Shown: in pieces, positions 46,832 to 55,837 of the stretch
How positions within the stretch are numbered: position 1 is the first letter of the stretch
Layout: each line of letters starts with the position of its first letter
Source of the DNA: Bacteroidales bacterium
Lineage (GTDB): Bacteria > Bacteroidota > Bacteroidia > Bacteroidales > WCHB1-69
Direction of reading: 5' to 3'
NCBI GenBank assembly: GCA_024400635.1
Contig: JAKSMI010000001.1
Location: forward strand, 567,534 to 631,533
Length of the DNA stretch: 64,000 bases
Notes under the pieces: generated by a model
Seen by the model: only the letters and a program-made list of their open reading frames with translations
Told to the model about the DNA's origin: nothing
Databases searched by the model: none
Position numbers and translations under genes: made by a program

Positions 46832-48232
46832 ATGGGTGGTTTTTTTGGCATAGCATCGAAAAAAACATGTATTTCGGATTTATTTTACGGCGTTGATTAC
46901 CATTCACACCTGGGTGCCAAGCGTGCAGGTTTGGCCACAATGGAAAACAATATTTTTTTCCGTTCGATTCATAATATTGAAAACAGCTATTTCCGCACCA
47001 AATTCAGTGACGGATTAGGCAAATTCAAAGGTAACTGCGGCATTGGCGTTATCAGCGATACAGACGCTCAGCCTATCGTTGTCAACTCACACTTGGGGCG
47101 TTTTGCCATTGTCACCGTTGGAAAAATCAATAATTTGGCAACACTTGAAAAAGAATGTCTCGACCGCAACCAGCAGTTTACCGAATTGAGCTCCGGGAGC
47201 ACAAATCCTACCGAATTGGTGGCGCTACTCATCACCCAGGGCAAAGATTTTATTGATGGCATTCAAAATGTATTCCGCAAAGTTCAAGGATCCTGCTCAA
47301 TGCTGATTTTAACTAACGATGGTCTCATTGTGGCTCGAGATTTCTTGGGCCGCACCCCCGCCATCATCGGCAAAAACGAAGACGGTTTTGCCGTCGCCTT
47401 CGAAACCCACAGTTTTAACAACCTTGGATACAGCATCGAGCATTTCGTCGGCCCAGGTGAAGTTGTCAGTATTACTGCTGATGGTTTCAAACAGCTGCTC
47501 GCCCCGAATCCGAAAATGCAAATCTGTTCCTTCCTTTGGGTTTACTATGGTTTTCCTGCTTCAGAATATGAAGGTATCAATATCGAACAAATGCGTTACC
47601 AAGGCGGTTTCGAAATGGGACAGGAAGACGATGTTGAAGCCGACTATGTTTCAGCCATCCCCGACTCTGGCATTGGCATGGCACTGGGTTACGCTACCGG
47701 CAAGGGCATTCCTTACCTCCGCGGTATCAACAAATATACCCCCACGTGGTCAAGAAGCTTTATGCCTGTCAATCAGGAAACCCGAGAACATGTGGCCAAA
47801 ATGAAACTGCTGGGCAACAAAAGTCTCCTCAATGGCAAACGCGTTGTTTTCTGCGACGACTCCATCGTCCGCGGAACACAACTCCGCGACAATGTCAAAA
47901 AACTTTATGAATACGGAGCCAAGGAAGTCCATATCCGCATCAGTTGTCCGCCTTTGCTCTACGGCTGCAAATTCATCAACTTCTCCAACTCCAAGTCCGA
48001 TCTTGAACTCATCACCCGTCGCGTTGTGGAAGAACTCGAAGGTGACAACAAAAAGAATCTGCACCTCTATATGGACGACACCACCCAGGAATATGCCAAT
48101 ATGGTTGAGAAAATCCGCCAGCATTTGGGTGTTGACACTTTAAAATTCAACAAGCTGAGTACTATTGCCAAGGCCATCGGCTTACCTAAGGAGCGCCTTT
48201 GCACCTATTGTTTCGACGGAGCAGAAATCTAA
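46832..48232 (+). CDS. Amidophosphoribosyltransferase-like protein lacking the N-terminal catalytic Cys
   Basis: A 466-residue homologue of PurF with an Ntn-glutaminase-like first half and a phosphoribosyltransferase second half (PRPP loop VVFCDDSIVRGTQLRDN near residue 345). True PurF begins MCGIFG with Cys2 as nucleophile; this one begins MGGFFGIAS. The glutaminase is therefore probably dead, and the protein may use free ammonia or have another role. The Cys cluster for an Fe-S site seen in some PurFs is only partly present (C at CPPLLYGC and CTYC near the end). ruvC follows after 2 bp. Confidence 0.85.
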   Translation: MGGFFGIASKKTCISDLFYGVDYHSHLGAKRAGLATMENNIFFRSIHNIENSYFRTKFSDGLGKFKGNCGIGVISDTDAQPIVVNSHLGRFAIVTVGKINNLATLEKECLDRNQQFTELSSGSTNPTELVALLITQGKDFIDGIQNVFRKVQGSCSMLILTNDGLIVARDFLGRTPAIIGKNEDGFAVAFETHSFNNLGYSIEHFVGPGEVVSITADGFKQLLAPNPKMQICSFLWVYYGFPASEYEGINIEQMRYQGGFEMGQEDDVEADYVSAIPDSGIGMALGYATGKGIPYLRGINKYTPTWSRSFMPVNQETREHVAKMKLLGNKSLLNGKRVVFCDDSIVRGTQLRDNVKKLYEYGAKEVHIRISCPPLLYGCKFINFSNSKSDLELITRRVVEELEGDNKKNLHLYMDDTTQEYANMVEKIRQHLGVDTLKFNKLSTIAKAIGLPKERLCTYCFDGAEI

Positions 48233-48234
48233 TT

Positions 48235-48801
48235 ATGGAAAACGAAGGCGACATCATTTTAGGCATCGATCCAGGGACTCTGGTAATGGGTTATGCCTTG
48301 CTTAAAACCAATGCCGTCAAATCCGAACTCATCACATTGGATGTGCTGACAATCAAGCATCTTGACAATCAGCCGGCAAAACTAAAGCTCATCTTCGAAT
48401 TTGTACAACAACTTATCGACCAATACCATCCCAACATTTTGGCCATCGAAGCTCCTTTCTTGGGCAAAAGTGCCCAGTCGATGCTGAAACTGGGGCGGGC
48501 GCAAGGTGTCGTCATCGCGGCCTCCATCAATAAGGGACTGGAAATTAACGAATATTCTCCCCGAAAAATCAAAATGTCTGTCACAGGCAACGGCAACGCT
48601 GCCAAGGAGCAAGTGTCCGCCATGCTGCACCGGATGTACACCATCCCCGATGACATCAAGTATTTTGATGCCACGGATGCCCTCGCCGTCGCCGTCTGCC
48701 ATCACCTGCAAAACCGTGTCCAACTCGGCACACGCCAACAGCACTTTTCAGGCTGGGAAAGTTTCCTCTCCAAAAATGCAGATAGAATTGTAAAAAAATA
48801 A
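48235..48801 (+). CDS. ruvC: Holliday junction resolvase RuvC
   Basis: A 188-residue endonuclease that cuts Holliday junctions symmetrically. The start chosen is ATG 48235 (MENEGDIILGIDPGTLVMGY), 2 bp after the previous stop; the in-frame ATG at 48199 lies inside the preceding gene. Acidic catalytic residues are visible: Asp12 in GIDPG, Glu in LAIEAPFLGKS near residue 70, and Asp in YFDATDALAVAVCHH near 145. It is transcribed with the PurF-like gene and pepT. Confidence 0.95.
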   Translation: MENEGDIILGIDPGTLVMGYALLKTNAVKSELITLDVLTIKHLDNQPAKLKLIFEFVQQLIDQYHPNILAIEAPFLGKSAQSMLKLGRAQGVVIAASINKGLEINEYSPRKIKMSVTGNGNAAKEQVSAMLHRMYTIPDDIKYFDATDALAVAVCHHLQNRVQLGTRQQHFSGWESFLSKNADRIVKK

Positions 48802-48820
48802 TAATCAAAACTTTATAATC

Positions 48821-50032
48821 ATGAAAAATATCTTATTGAATCGCTTTAGCAAGTATATCTCTTATGCCACCACTTCCGATGAAATGTCTGAAACCTATCC
48901 AAGCACCCCCGGACAATTGGTTTTTGGTGATTTTTTAGTGGAAGAATTGAAAAAAATCGGTCTACAAGACGTTGAAAAAGACCAATTTGGTTATGTAACA
49001 GCTACATTGCCAGCTAACTGCAGTGAAAAAAAGCCCGTTATCGGTTTTATTGCCCACTTCGACACAGCTCCCGATATGCCTGGCATAGCCGCCCCCCGTA
49101 TCATCGAAAATTACGATGGCAAAGATATCGTTTTGGATGCTGATAGCAATACCATCCTCAGCACGCTCGATTTTCCTGAAATGAAGGAATACATTGGCCA
49201 GACCTTGCTGACCACCGACGGCAAAACACTGCTCGGCGCCGACGATAAAGCCGGCATTGCCGAAATTGTCAGCGCCATGGAATTCCTGCTCCAGCACCCG
49301 GAAATCAAACACGGCAAAATCAGAGTCGGTTTCACTCCCGACGAGGAAATCGGCAAGGGCGTGGCTCATTTCAATGTCGAAAAATTCGGCTGTGACTTTG
49401 CCTATACCATGGACGGCGGAGCCATCGGCGAACTGGAATACGAAAACTTCAATGCCGCCGCCGCCACCATCAAAATCCAAGGCCGCAATATCCATCCTGG
49501 CTACGCCAAAGGCAAGATGGTCAACTCTCAACTCATCGCAATGGAATTCAACGCTCTCCTCCCCGAGTTCGAAAGACCACAAAACACCCAGGACTATGAA
49601 GGATTCTTCCTGCTGACTCACATGGAAGGCAGCGTTGAAAATTCACAACTCAACTACATCATCCGCGACCATGACCGACAGAAATTCGAAGCCAAGAAAA
49701 AGATGATCCAAGACATCGTCGAATTCCTGAATGTCAAATATCCGGGCCGCGTTTCTTGCGAAATCAAAGACCAGTATTACAACATGCGCGAAAAGGTTGA
49801 ACCTGTTTTCTTCGTCGTGGAAAGAGCCGAAAAGGCCATGCTCGAAGCTGACATCACCCCGAAAGTGCAACCCATCCGTGGCGGTACTGACGGTGCCAAC
49901 CTGTCGTTCAAAGGTCTGCCCTGCCCCAACATTTTCGCCGGCGGCCACAACTTCCACGGCAAATACGAATACGTTCCCCTTGAATCAATGGTGAAAGCCG
50001 TCGATGTTATCGTCAATATCTGCAAAGCATAA
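48821..50032 (+). CDS. pepT: Peptidase T (tripeptide aminopeptidase)
   Basis: A 403-residue M20-family metallopeptidase that removes N-terminal residues from tripeptides. Zinc-site blocks are visible: His79 in GFIAHFDTAPDMPG, the bridging Asp in LLGADDKAG, the general-base pair in GFTPDEEIGKG, Asp in YTMDGG, and the final His in NIFAGGHNFHGKYE. IRGGTDGANLS is also typical. The length is normal. It is followed by the GH20-like gene 13 bp later. Confidence 0.95.
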   Translation: MKNILLNRFSKYISYATTSDEMSETYPSTPGQLVFGDFLVEELKKIGLQDVEKDQFGYVTATLPANCSEKKPVIGFIAHFDTAPDMPGIAAPRIIENYDGKDIVLDADSNTILSTLDFPEMKEYIGQTLLTTDGKTLLGADDKAGIAEIVSAMEFLLQHPEIKHGKIRVGFTPDEEIGKGVAHFNVEKFGCDFAYTMDGGAIGELEYENFNAAAATIKIQGRNIHPGYAKGKMVNSQLIAMEFNALLPEFERPQNTQDYEGFFLLTHMEGSVENSQLNYIIRDHDRQKFEAKKKMIQDIVEFLNVKYPGRVSCEIKDQYYNMREKVEPVFFVVERAEKAMLEADITPKVQPIRGGTDGANLSFKGLPCPNIFAGGHNFHGKYEYVPLESMVKAVDVIVNICKA

Positions 50033-50045
50033 TATTCCATCTTTT

Positions 50046-51944
50046 ATGATAAATAAAATCACACGGATAATTCTATTATTGGTGGCGTTGACGTTTGCAA
50101 GCAGCGGATTACAATGCCGCCCTTTCAATGATTATCTGACGCCCATGCCTCAGAGAATCACCCAGTTGCGCGAACTGAACGAACTTTCCAACGAACAGTT
50201 GCACCGTTGCCGGCAATTTCTCAACACCTTGCACCGCAGCAAATTATCTCGTCCAGGAACCTTGTCTTGTCCTGCCTTCCTTAAAATGAACATCGACTCG
50301 ACTTTGGAACCACAACAATATTACCTGCACATCGGCATTCATCAGATTGACATTAGCGGTGGGGATGCCGCCGCACTTTATTATGCCTCGAAAACACTGT
50401 CACAACTCATCGACTTTGCCCTGACAGAGCAAACGACGTTGCCCTGCCTCAAGATTTACGATGCCCCTAACTTCGTCCGCCGTGGCTATATGCTCGACAT
50501 CAGCCGCAACAAAGTACCCAAAATGGCTACACTGTACAAGTTGGTGGATATGCTCGCCGATTGGAAAATCAACGAGTTCCAATTGTATGTGGAACATACT
50601 TTCGCATACAAGAATCATCGCGACGCTTGGCAAGGATGCTCACCAATGACACCCGCGGAAATCCGTGAACTCGACAACTACTGCCGTGAACGTTTCATCG
50701 ACCTGGTGCCAAATCAGAACTCTTTCGGCCATTTTGAAAACTGGCTGAGACACGAGCGGTACCAAGAACTGGCAGAGTGCCCCGAAGATTGTGCCACCAA
50801 GTGGGGCAAGCGCAAACTCACCAGTCTCAACCCCGTCAACCCGAAATCCTTTGAGTTGATGCAGGAATTGTACGCCGAACTGCTGCCTAACTTCAGCAGC
50901 CAGTATTTCAACATCGGCTGCGACGAAACTGTCGAACTGGGCTTGGGGCGTTCCAAGTCTGTCTGTGATGCTCGAGGCATCGGAAGGGTCTACCTGGATT
51001 ATCTTATCAAATTGAATAATGAAGTCAACGAATTGGGCCATACCAGCATGTTCTGGGGAGACATCATTATCAACCATAAAGAATTGATTCCTGAGGTACC
51101 CAAAAACATGATTGCCATGGTTTGGGGCTACGAAAGCGACTACGACTTCAACAAAGTGCTACCCGACTTCCAAAACGCCGGACTTGAATTCTACGTCTGC
51201 CCTGGCACCGCAACTTGGCGCTCACTGATAGGCCGCAACAGCATTGCCTTTGCCAACATTTACAATGCCGCCTACTACGGCCACCAATATGGGGCGAAAG
51301 GCCTCCTTCTCACTAATTGGGGAGATTATGGACATTGGCAACCGCTGTCAGTGTGCCATCCCGCCATGCTCATCGGCTGCAGCTATGCCTGGAATCTGGA
51401 CACCACAGCCCTGCAACGCCTCGAATTCCAACTCAACCACTATGTCTTCGAAGACGAAAGCGAGCTGACGGCAAAAGCTGTCCTGGCTTTGGGAGAAGCA
51501 CACAAGGCTGCCCGCATTCCCGAAGGTGTCGCCAATGCCTTCCACCTGATGCTTCATCGCTACGCTTGGACAATGAAAGGCAATTATCAGACTAAGGAAA
51601 TGAGAATTTTACCTTTGCAAAATGCTGAAGATGAAATAGATAAAGCTCTCGCCTTGCTCGAGGATGCCCAACCACACTGCGAAGACGCACCTATTGTCAT
51701 TGATGAATTGCAACAAGCAGCCAACTTAGCCAAATTCAGCATTCATTTAGGCATCGCCCGATTGAATGTCAATGGGAATGACACCAAAAGCATTGCCGCC
51801 GCAAAACGCCAACAACTGGCCGCCGAACTCAAACCACTCATCGAAAAACAGAGAAAACTTTGGGTGGTAAGGAATCGCGAAGGAGGTCTTGACGAATCCG
51901 TCGGTCATCTTCAAGATGTTTACGATTATTTGATGGGACAGTAG
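50046..51944 (+). CDS. Glycoside hydrolase family 20-like enzyme (beta-N-acetylhexosaminidase type)
   Basis: A 632-residue secreted protein starting at ATG 50046, with signal peptide MINKITRIILLLVALTFASS and a Cys at 24 (LQC) that could be a lipobox. An N-terminal GH20b-like domain (30-140) is followed by the TIM barrel: RRGYMLDISRNKVP, VEHTFAYKNH, and the acidic pair Asp293-Glu294 in FNIGCDETVELG, which in GH20 stabilises and protonates the substrate. It probably removes terminal N-acetylhexosamines from glycans. The C-terminal region after residue 470 is helical and unassigned. Confidence 0.82.
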   Translation: MINKITRIILLLVALTFASSGLQCRPFNDYLTPMPQRITQLRELNELSNEQLHRCRQFLNTLHRSKLSRPGTLSCPAFLKMNIDSTLEPQQYYLHIGIHQIDISGGDAAALYYASKTLSQLIDFALTEQTTLPCLKIYDAPNFVRRGYMLDISRNKVPKMATLYKLVDMLADWKINEFQLYVEHTFAYKNHRDAWQGCSPMTPAEIRELDNYCRERFIDLVPNQNSFGHFENWLRHERYQELAECPEDCATKWGKRKLTSLNPVNPKSFELMQELYAELLPNFSSQYFNIGCDETVELGLGRSKSVCDARGIGRVYLDYLIKLNNEVNELGHTSMFWGDIIINHKELIPEVPKNMIAMVWGYESDYDFNKVLPDFQNAGLEFYVCPGTATWRSLIGRNSIAFANIYNAAYYGHQYGAKGLLLTNWGDYGHWQPLSVCHPAMLIGCSYAWNLDTTALQRLEFQLNHYVFEDESELTAKAVLALGEAHKAARIPEGVANAFHLMLHRYAWTMKGNYQTKEMRILPLQNAEDEIDKALALLEDAQPHCEDAPIVIDELQQAANLAKFSIHLGIARLNVNGNDTKSIAAAKRQQLAAELKPLIEKQRKLWVVRNREGGLDESVGHLQDVYDYLMGQ

Positions 51945-51970
51945 AGGCTATGAGCACATCGTTTGCTTTA

Positions 51971-52012
51971 GCATTTCCCACCGAGGACTTCGTCCCCGGT
52001 TACTATGTTGTG
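51971..52012. repeat. Dispersed hairpin repeat, copy 1
   Basis: GCATTTCCCACCGAGGACTT and the following CGTCCCCGGTTACT are repeated with few changes at 55688-55728. The core ACCGAGGAC pairs with GTCCCCGGT with one mismatch. The rest of this 265-bp intergenic stretch holds nothing recognised except a promoter. Confidence 0.75.
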
Positions 52013-52157
52013 CCGCCCTTCCTTGATTTTGACCATGCGTCACCCAAGTTACCCGAAACTTTTTTCTTAAACGTTGAATATTAGAATATTACAAACAAAT
52101 CGCATTAAGGCTGTCAAAGTCAGGAAAATAAGAAATTTCAATTCCAAACTTTTTATG

Positions 52158-52165
52158 TATTTTTG
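52158..52165 (+). promoter_or_regulatory. -7 box for the TPR-DedA-aroE operon
   Basis: TATTTTTG followed by CACCC, 44 bp before ATG 52210. Confidence 0.55.
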
Positions 52166-52209
52166 CACCCTCATTCCTTGAGAAGGAAAACGGTTTTTTA
52201 GCAACGGAT

Positions 52210-53607
52210 ATGCACGATTTTGACGAAGAAGAAAATGAAGCTCAGGAACTTGTTGATCGTTTCAAGACGATGCAGCGAGATGGGATTTCCGTGTTCTTTG
52301 ATTCCGAAGAACTGGAAATCATCATCGATGAGCTGATGCAGAACATGGACGTCCAAACTGCTACCGAAGCCATCGATTACGCCATCAAATTGTATCCTAC
52401 CGATTCCTATTTTAGGATTTTAAAGGTTAAAAAGCTAATCGTGGAAATGAGATTCGACGAGGCCGAAAAGGAACTCTCCTACGTAGAAAGCGAATTTCCA
52501 CCCACTTCCGAAAGCTACGTTCAACGTGTCATGCTGGCCCGCGTGCTAGAAAAACCCATCGATGCCATCGGTCTGCTTAACCGCGCGCTCGACATTGACC
52601 CCGAAGCTTTGGATGCCCATTTTATGATGGCCTTCGAGTATTTGAAGCTCAAAAACGTCCCTCAAGCCATCATCTACGCCACCCACGCCTTACGCGAAGA
52701 TCCATTCTACGACGAACAGCTTTTCACATTTTCATTCCTTCTGGAAGAAAACAAACAATATGAAGACGGTATCCTTTTCTATAGCCGGCTGACAGAAGAA
52801 TTTCCCATGTATCAAGGCTGCTGGTTCGGGCTCGGCTTGGCTTACAGTTGGAACAAGGAATACGACAAAGCCATTGACGCATACCAGTTTGTGTTGAGCA
52901 TCGACGAAAATACCCCAACGGCCTATTATAATATTGCCAACTGTTATTTCGAAAACAAACAGTTTGAACAGGCGTTAGAAAACTATAAAAAAGCCTACGA
53001 ATTGGATCCCGAGGATTACACCTCGCTGACCTGCATCGGCGACTGCCTTGCCATCCAGGATAAAGATGAGGAAGCCAAAGACTATTACCATAAGGCCTTG
53101 TCCCTCAATCCCAATTACGGTGATGCCATCCTCAGTGTCGCCAACATCCTTAAAAACCAAGGCAACATCGGCGAGGCACGCGCCTTCATCGAAAAAGCAG
53201 TCTCCCTCAATCCTCAAAGCATTGAATTGCTGCTCACCGCCTTATCCTATTACGACACCGATGAGCAAGTCGACAAACTCAACGAGTTCTTCTCCACAAC
53301 TTTGGGACAGATTGAAAACAAAACCGATTTCTACTACTATTTCACCACCTATTGCTGCCAAAACGAATTGCTCTCCATCGGTTGCGCGGTTCTTGAACAA
53401 CACAAAGACGACCCTGAAATCACCGATGTCATCGGCTATTACCTGGCAGCTCTCTATTTGTTGCGACACAACGTCAAAACCGCCTGCGAATACCTCAGCA
53501 ACGCCTTGCTCATTAATTACGAGGGTCATAAGGATTTTCTCCAAATAGATCCGATTTTTGAAACATTTCCCGAAGTCTTAGAATTGATAGAATTGTATAA
53601 ACCATGA
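52210..53607 (+). CDS. Cytoplasmic TPR protein
   Basis: A 465-residue acidic protein with no signal peptide. Canonical TPR units are visible (AYSWNKEYDKAIDAYQFVLS, AYYNIANCYFENKQFEQALE, CIGDCLAIQDKDEEAKDYYH), about eight in a row between residues 60 and 370. It probably acts as a protein-interaction scaffold. The first gene of a three-gene operon; its stop overlaps the DedA start by 4 bp (ATGA). Confidence 0.85.
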   Translation: MHDFDEEENEAQELVDRFKTMQRDGISVFFDSEELEIIIDELMQNMDVQTATEAIDYAIKLYPTDSYFRILKVKKLIVEMRFDEAEKELSYVESEFPPTSESYVQRVMLARVLEKPIDAIGLLNRALDIDPEALDAHFMMAFEYLKLKNVPQAIIYATHALREDPFYDEQLFTFSFLLEENKQYEDGILFYSRLTEEFPMYQGCWFGLGLAYSWNKEYDKAIDAYQFVLSIDENTPTAYYNIANCYFENKQFEQALENYKKAYELDPEDYTSLTCIGDCLAIQDKDEEAKDYYHKALSLNPNYGDAILSVANILKNQGNIGEARAFIEKAVSLNPQSIELLLTALSYYDTDEQVDKLNEFFSTTLGQIENKTDFYYYFTTYCCQNELLSIGCAVLEQHKDDPEITDVIGYYLAALYLLRHNVKTACEYLSNALLINYEGHKDFLQIDPIFETFPEVLELIELYKP

Positions 53608-54422
53608 AAAAAATCTTTACACTTTTCTTCCTCCTCGTTTTTCTGACTCCCCTTTTTGGTCAGGAAATCAATAATATACAAAATAATGGTCAGCATAAAA
53701 ATATAGTCAACGACACTTTAGCTCCGCAAAAAGACCATTCTTTTGTCATCCGTGTCGTCGACTGGTACAATCATAATCTGAACTATGCCACCGTCACGAT
53801 GTTGATGGCACTGGAAAGTTCCTTCATCCCTTTCCCATCCGAAGTGGTGGTTCCGCCAGCAGCCTACCAGGCCTGCAACGTGGACAATACCACCCTATAT
53901 GTAACCAACTATCCGATTGTCAATATTTTATTAATAATATTAGTGGCTACGTTAGGAGCCTTGATAGGGGCTTTCATCAATTATTATCTGGCCTATTTTT
54001 TAGGCCGCCCCATCGTTTACTGGTTTGCCGACAGCAAAGTGGGCCACCTTTGTCTGCTTAGCAGCGAAAAAGTTAAGAAGGCCGAAGATTATTTCATCGA
54101 ACACGGCAACTCCTCCACTTTCATCGGCCGGCTTGTCCCAGGCATCCGCCAACTCATTTCCATCCCCGCCGGCCTCGCCAAAATGAAAATCGCACCTTTC
54201 ATCCTCTATACTTTCCTCGGTTCCGCCTCCTGGAATATCATCCTTGCAATTTTGGGATATATCGCTCACGGACAGCAAGATATCATCAACCGCTATAGCC
54301 ACGAACTGTCCTACGTCCTTTTAGGATTAGGCATCCTGTTCATCTTATACCTTGTTTATAAAGGACTGAAGAAAAAAGGGGAAAGCAGCAAAAGCGAATC
54401 CGAAAAACCAAGCGAAATTTAG
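53604..54422 (+). CDS. DedA-family membrane protein
   Basis: A 272-residue protein with an N-terminal signal-like segment (MKKIFTLFFLLVFLTPLFGQ) and a DedA/SNARE-associated core. Visible features are the E-S-S-F-I-P-F-P-S-E-V block near residue 72, the GALIGAFINYYLAYFLGRP helix, and the GRLVPGIRQLISIPAG motif with its conserved Arg near 195. DedA proteins act in lipid flipping (undecaprenyl phosphate or phospholipids) and envelope homeostasis. It overlaps the TPR gene by 4 bp and precedes aroE by 4 bp. Confidence 0.9.
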   Translation: MKKIFTLFFLLVFLTPLFGQEINNIQNNGQHKNIVNDTLAPQKDHSFVIRVVDWYNHNLNYATVTMLMALESSFIPFPSEVVVPPAAYQACNVDNTTLYVTNYPIVNILLIILVATLGALIGAFINYYLAYFLGRPIVYWFADSKVGHLCLLSSEKVKKAEDYFIEHGNSSTFIGRLVPGIRQLISIPAGLAKMKIAPFILYTFLGSASWNIILAILGYIAHGQQDIINRYSHELSYVLLGLGILFILYLVYKGLKKKGESSKSESEKPSEI

Positions 54423-54426
54423 TCCA

Positions 54427-55227
54427 ATGAAACTCTACGGACTCATCGGCTATCCTTTAGGTCATAGTTTTTCTCCTGACTATTTCCATCAAAAATTTAC
54501 CCAAGAAGGCATTGATGCTGATTACCGCTTGTTTCCATTAAGCCATATTGATGCTTTAAATGAACTTTTGCATTCGCAGAATAATCTTGCAGGATTCAAT
54601 GTTACAATTCCTTATAAAGAGCTGATTATTAAATATTTAGACATAATTGATAAAGATGCTGAAGCCATCGGTGCGGTCAATTGCGTCAAAATCATACGTT
54701 CTGAAATTGAAGCCGTGAGTGGCAAAAACGGCAATTTCCTTTTGGCTGGAGCCAATACAGATGCCCGTGCCTTTGCCGAGACTTTGGCGGAAGGCTGGAA
54801 TTTGCCAACCAAAGCCTTGATTTTCGGAACAGGCGGTGCTGCCAAGGCCGTTGCCTTTGCCCTGCAAAAATTACAGATTGATTTTCATTTCGTTTCTCGA
54901 ACAACTCACGACCATCAGACCTATCTTTATTCTGAATTATCAGATAAAATATTAATTGAAAATAAATTATGGATTAACGCAAGCCCTGTCGGGATGTATC
55001 CAAATACGGCTGCGAAACTCCAAATAAATACGCTTTGCCTTTCGCCAGAGCACCATGTTTATGACTTGATTTACAATCCCGAAGAAACGCTTTTGCTCAA
55101 GGAAGCGCGTCTTGGTGGTGCTCAAGTGAAAAACGGCTTGGCGATGCTGCACCGCCAAGCGGATTTGGCATGGAAATACTTTAGCCTTCCGCTCTCGCCT
55201 CACTTCGGCGGAATGGCATCAAGATAA
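54427..55227 (+). CDS. aroE: Shikimate dehydrogenase
   Basis: A 266-residue NADP-dependent enzyme of the shikimate pathway (3-dehydroshikimate to shikimate). Substrate-site blocks are GYPLGHSFSPDYFHQKF near residue 7 and NVTIPYKELI near 58, with catalytic Lys in the latter. The cofactor loop is FGTGGAAKAVAFAL near 137. The end, NGLAMLHRQADLAW, is also typical. It is the last gene of the operon. Confidence 0.93.
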   Translation: MKLYGLIGYPLGHSFSPDYFHQKFTQEGIDADYRLFPLSHIDALNELLHSQNNLAGFNVTIPYKELIIKYLDIIDKDAEAIGAVNCVKIIRSEIEAVSGKNGNFLLAGANTDARAFAETLAEGWNLPTKALIFGTGGAAKAVAFALQKLQIDFHFVSRTTHDHQTYLYSELSDKILIENKLWINASPVGMYPNTAAKLQINTLCLSPEHHVYDLIYNPEETLLLKEARLGGAQVKNGLAMLHRQADLAWKYFSLPLSPHFGGMASR

Positions 55228-55287
55228 AAAAGGGCCTTGCACGAAAACCGCACGAAGCCCACATTGTTAATTGTTCATTGTTAATTG
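55228..55287. other. Non-coding sequence with TTGTTAATTG-type repeats
   Basis: Part of a 610-bp gene-free stretch before typA. TTGTTAATTG-like words repeat at 55265-55295. A weak GGGC...GCCC stem lies at 55231-55260. Nothing else is recognised. Confidence 0.4.
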
Positions 55288-55376
55288 TTAATTGTCCTTA
55301 AGGCAGCGGACAGAAAAGCCGTAATTCTTAGAAGCGTTGTTAGGGAACATTAGACACCGCCACCTCATCGTCATCC
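55288..55376 (-). pseudogene. 3' remnant of a Fibrobacter-major-domain gene
   Basis: On the minus strand the sequence ending at the stop 55290-55288 reads MFPNNASKNYGFSVRCLKDN. This matches the usual C-terminus of Fib_succ_major proteins; the protein at 14.8-17.0 kb ends YSVRCVRD. Upstream of it the frame has no further family similarity, so only the last 20-25 codons survive. Confidence 0.6.
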
Positions 55377-55379
55377 CAT

Positions 55380-55530
55380 TTATATCCTTCGCCTTACAAG
55401 CGATTTGCGTGACAAATCGTGGCGGGTGTAGGCGTTAAGAACGCAGACTGTTTGAGCAGGCGCAACGAAGTGGAGCCTGCGAGTTTCTGCGTTTAGCCTG
55501 CAACGGCCCGATTTGTAGCAAACGCTTGTT
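55380..55530. repeat. Inverted-repeat-rich intergenic sequence
   Basis: Short imperfect hairpins such as CGATTTG/CAAATCG (about 55398-55416) and CAGGCGCAAC...AGTGGAGCCTG occur here, with unusually high GC compared to neighbouring intergenic regions. It looks like decayed mobile or repeat DNA. No ORF is convincing. Confidence 0.4.
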
Positions 55531-55551
55531 CAGCGGGAAACCTTTCTTTGC

Positions 55552-55650
55552 GATACTTTCTTTGGGTTTCAAAGAAAGTATCAGTAAATGTTTGCGAAAT
55601 CAAGGATGCCGATTACGACAACTTTCTTTGGGTTTCAAAGAAAGTATCAG
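55552..55650. repeat. Two direct copies of a 30-bp hairpin
   Basis: ACTTTCTTTGGGTTTCAAAG plus AAAGTATCAG occurs at 55555-55584 and 55621-55650. In copy 1 a 13-bp stem GATACTTTCTTTG/CAAAGAAAGTATC forms around GGTTT (55552-55582). Confidence 0.85.
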
Positions 55651-55687
55651 AAATGGTATTGCCTTCCAGGCAACAGATGCAACAACG

Positions 55688-55728
55688 GCATTTCCCACCG
55701 AGGACTCCGTCCCCGGTTACTTGTTGTG
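55688..55728. repeat. Dispersed hairpin repeat, copy 2
   Basis: Nearly the same sequence as at 51971-52012. Directly behind it, GGTGTCT/AGACACC (55728-55744) forms another hairpin. Its AGACACCGCCACCTCA word (55738-55753) is also found at 55352-55367. Confidence 0.75.
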
Positions 55729-55801
55729 GTGTCTTTCAGACACCGCCACCTCAGTTTTGCTAAGATTATATTTTTTTCAACCTATTTTCAGCAAAAAGTC
55801 G

Positions 55802-55809
55802 TATTTTTG
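55802..55809 (+). promoter_or_regulatory. -7 box for typA
   Basis: TATTTTTG followed by CCAAC, 28 bp before ATG 55838. Confidence 0.6.
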
Positions 55810-55837
55810 CCAACTTAAAATTAAACGGCATAAAACG

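Noticed and set aside
55526..55837. N-terminal extension of typA to 55526
   Set aside because: It translates hairpin repeats and lies upstream of the TATTTTTG promoter; TypA family proteins begin at MQNIRN.
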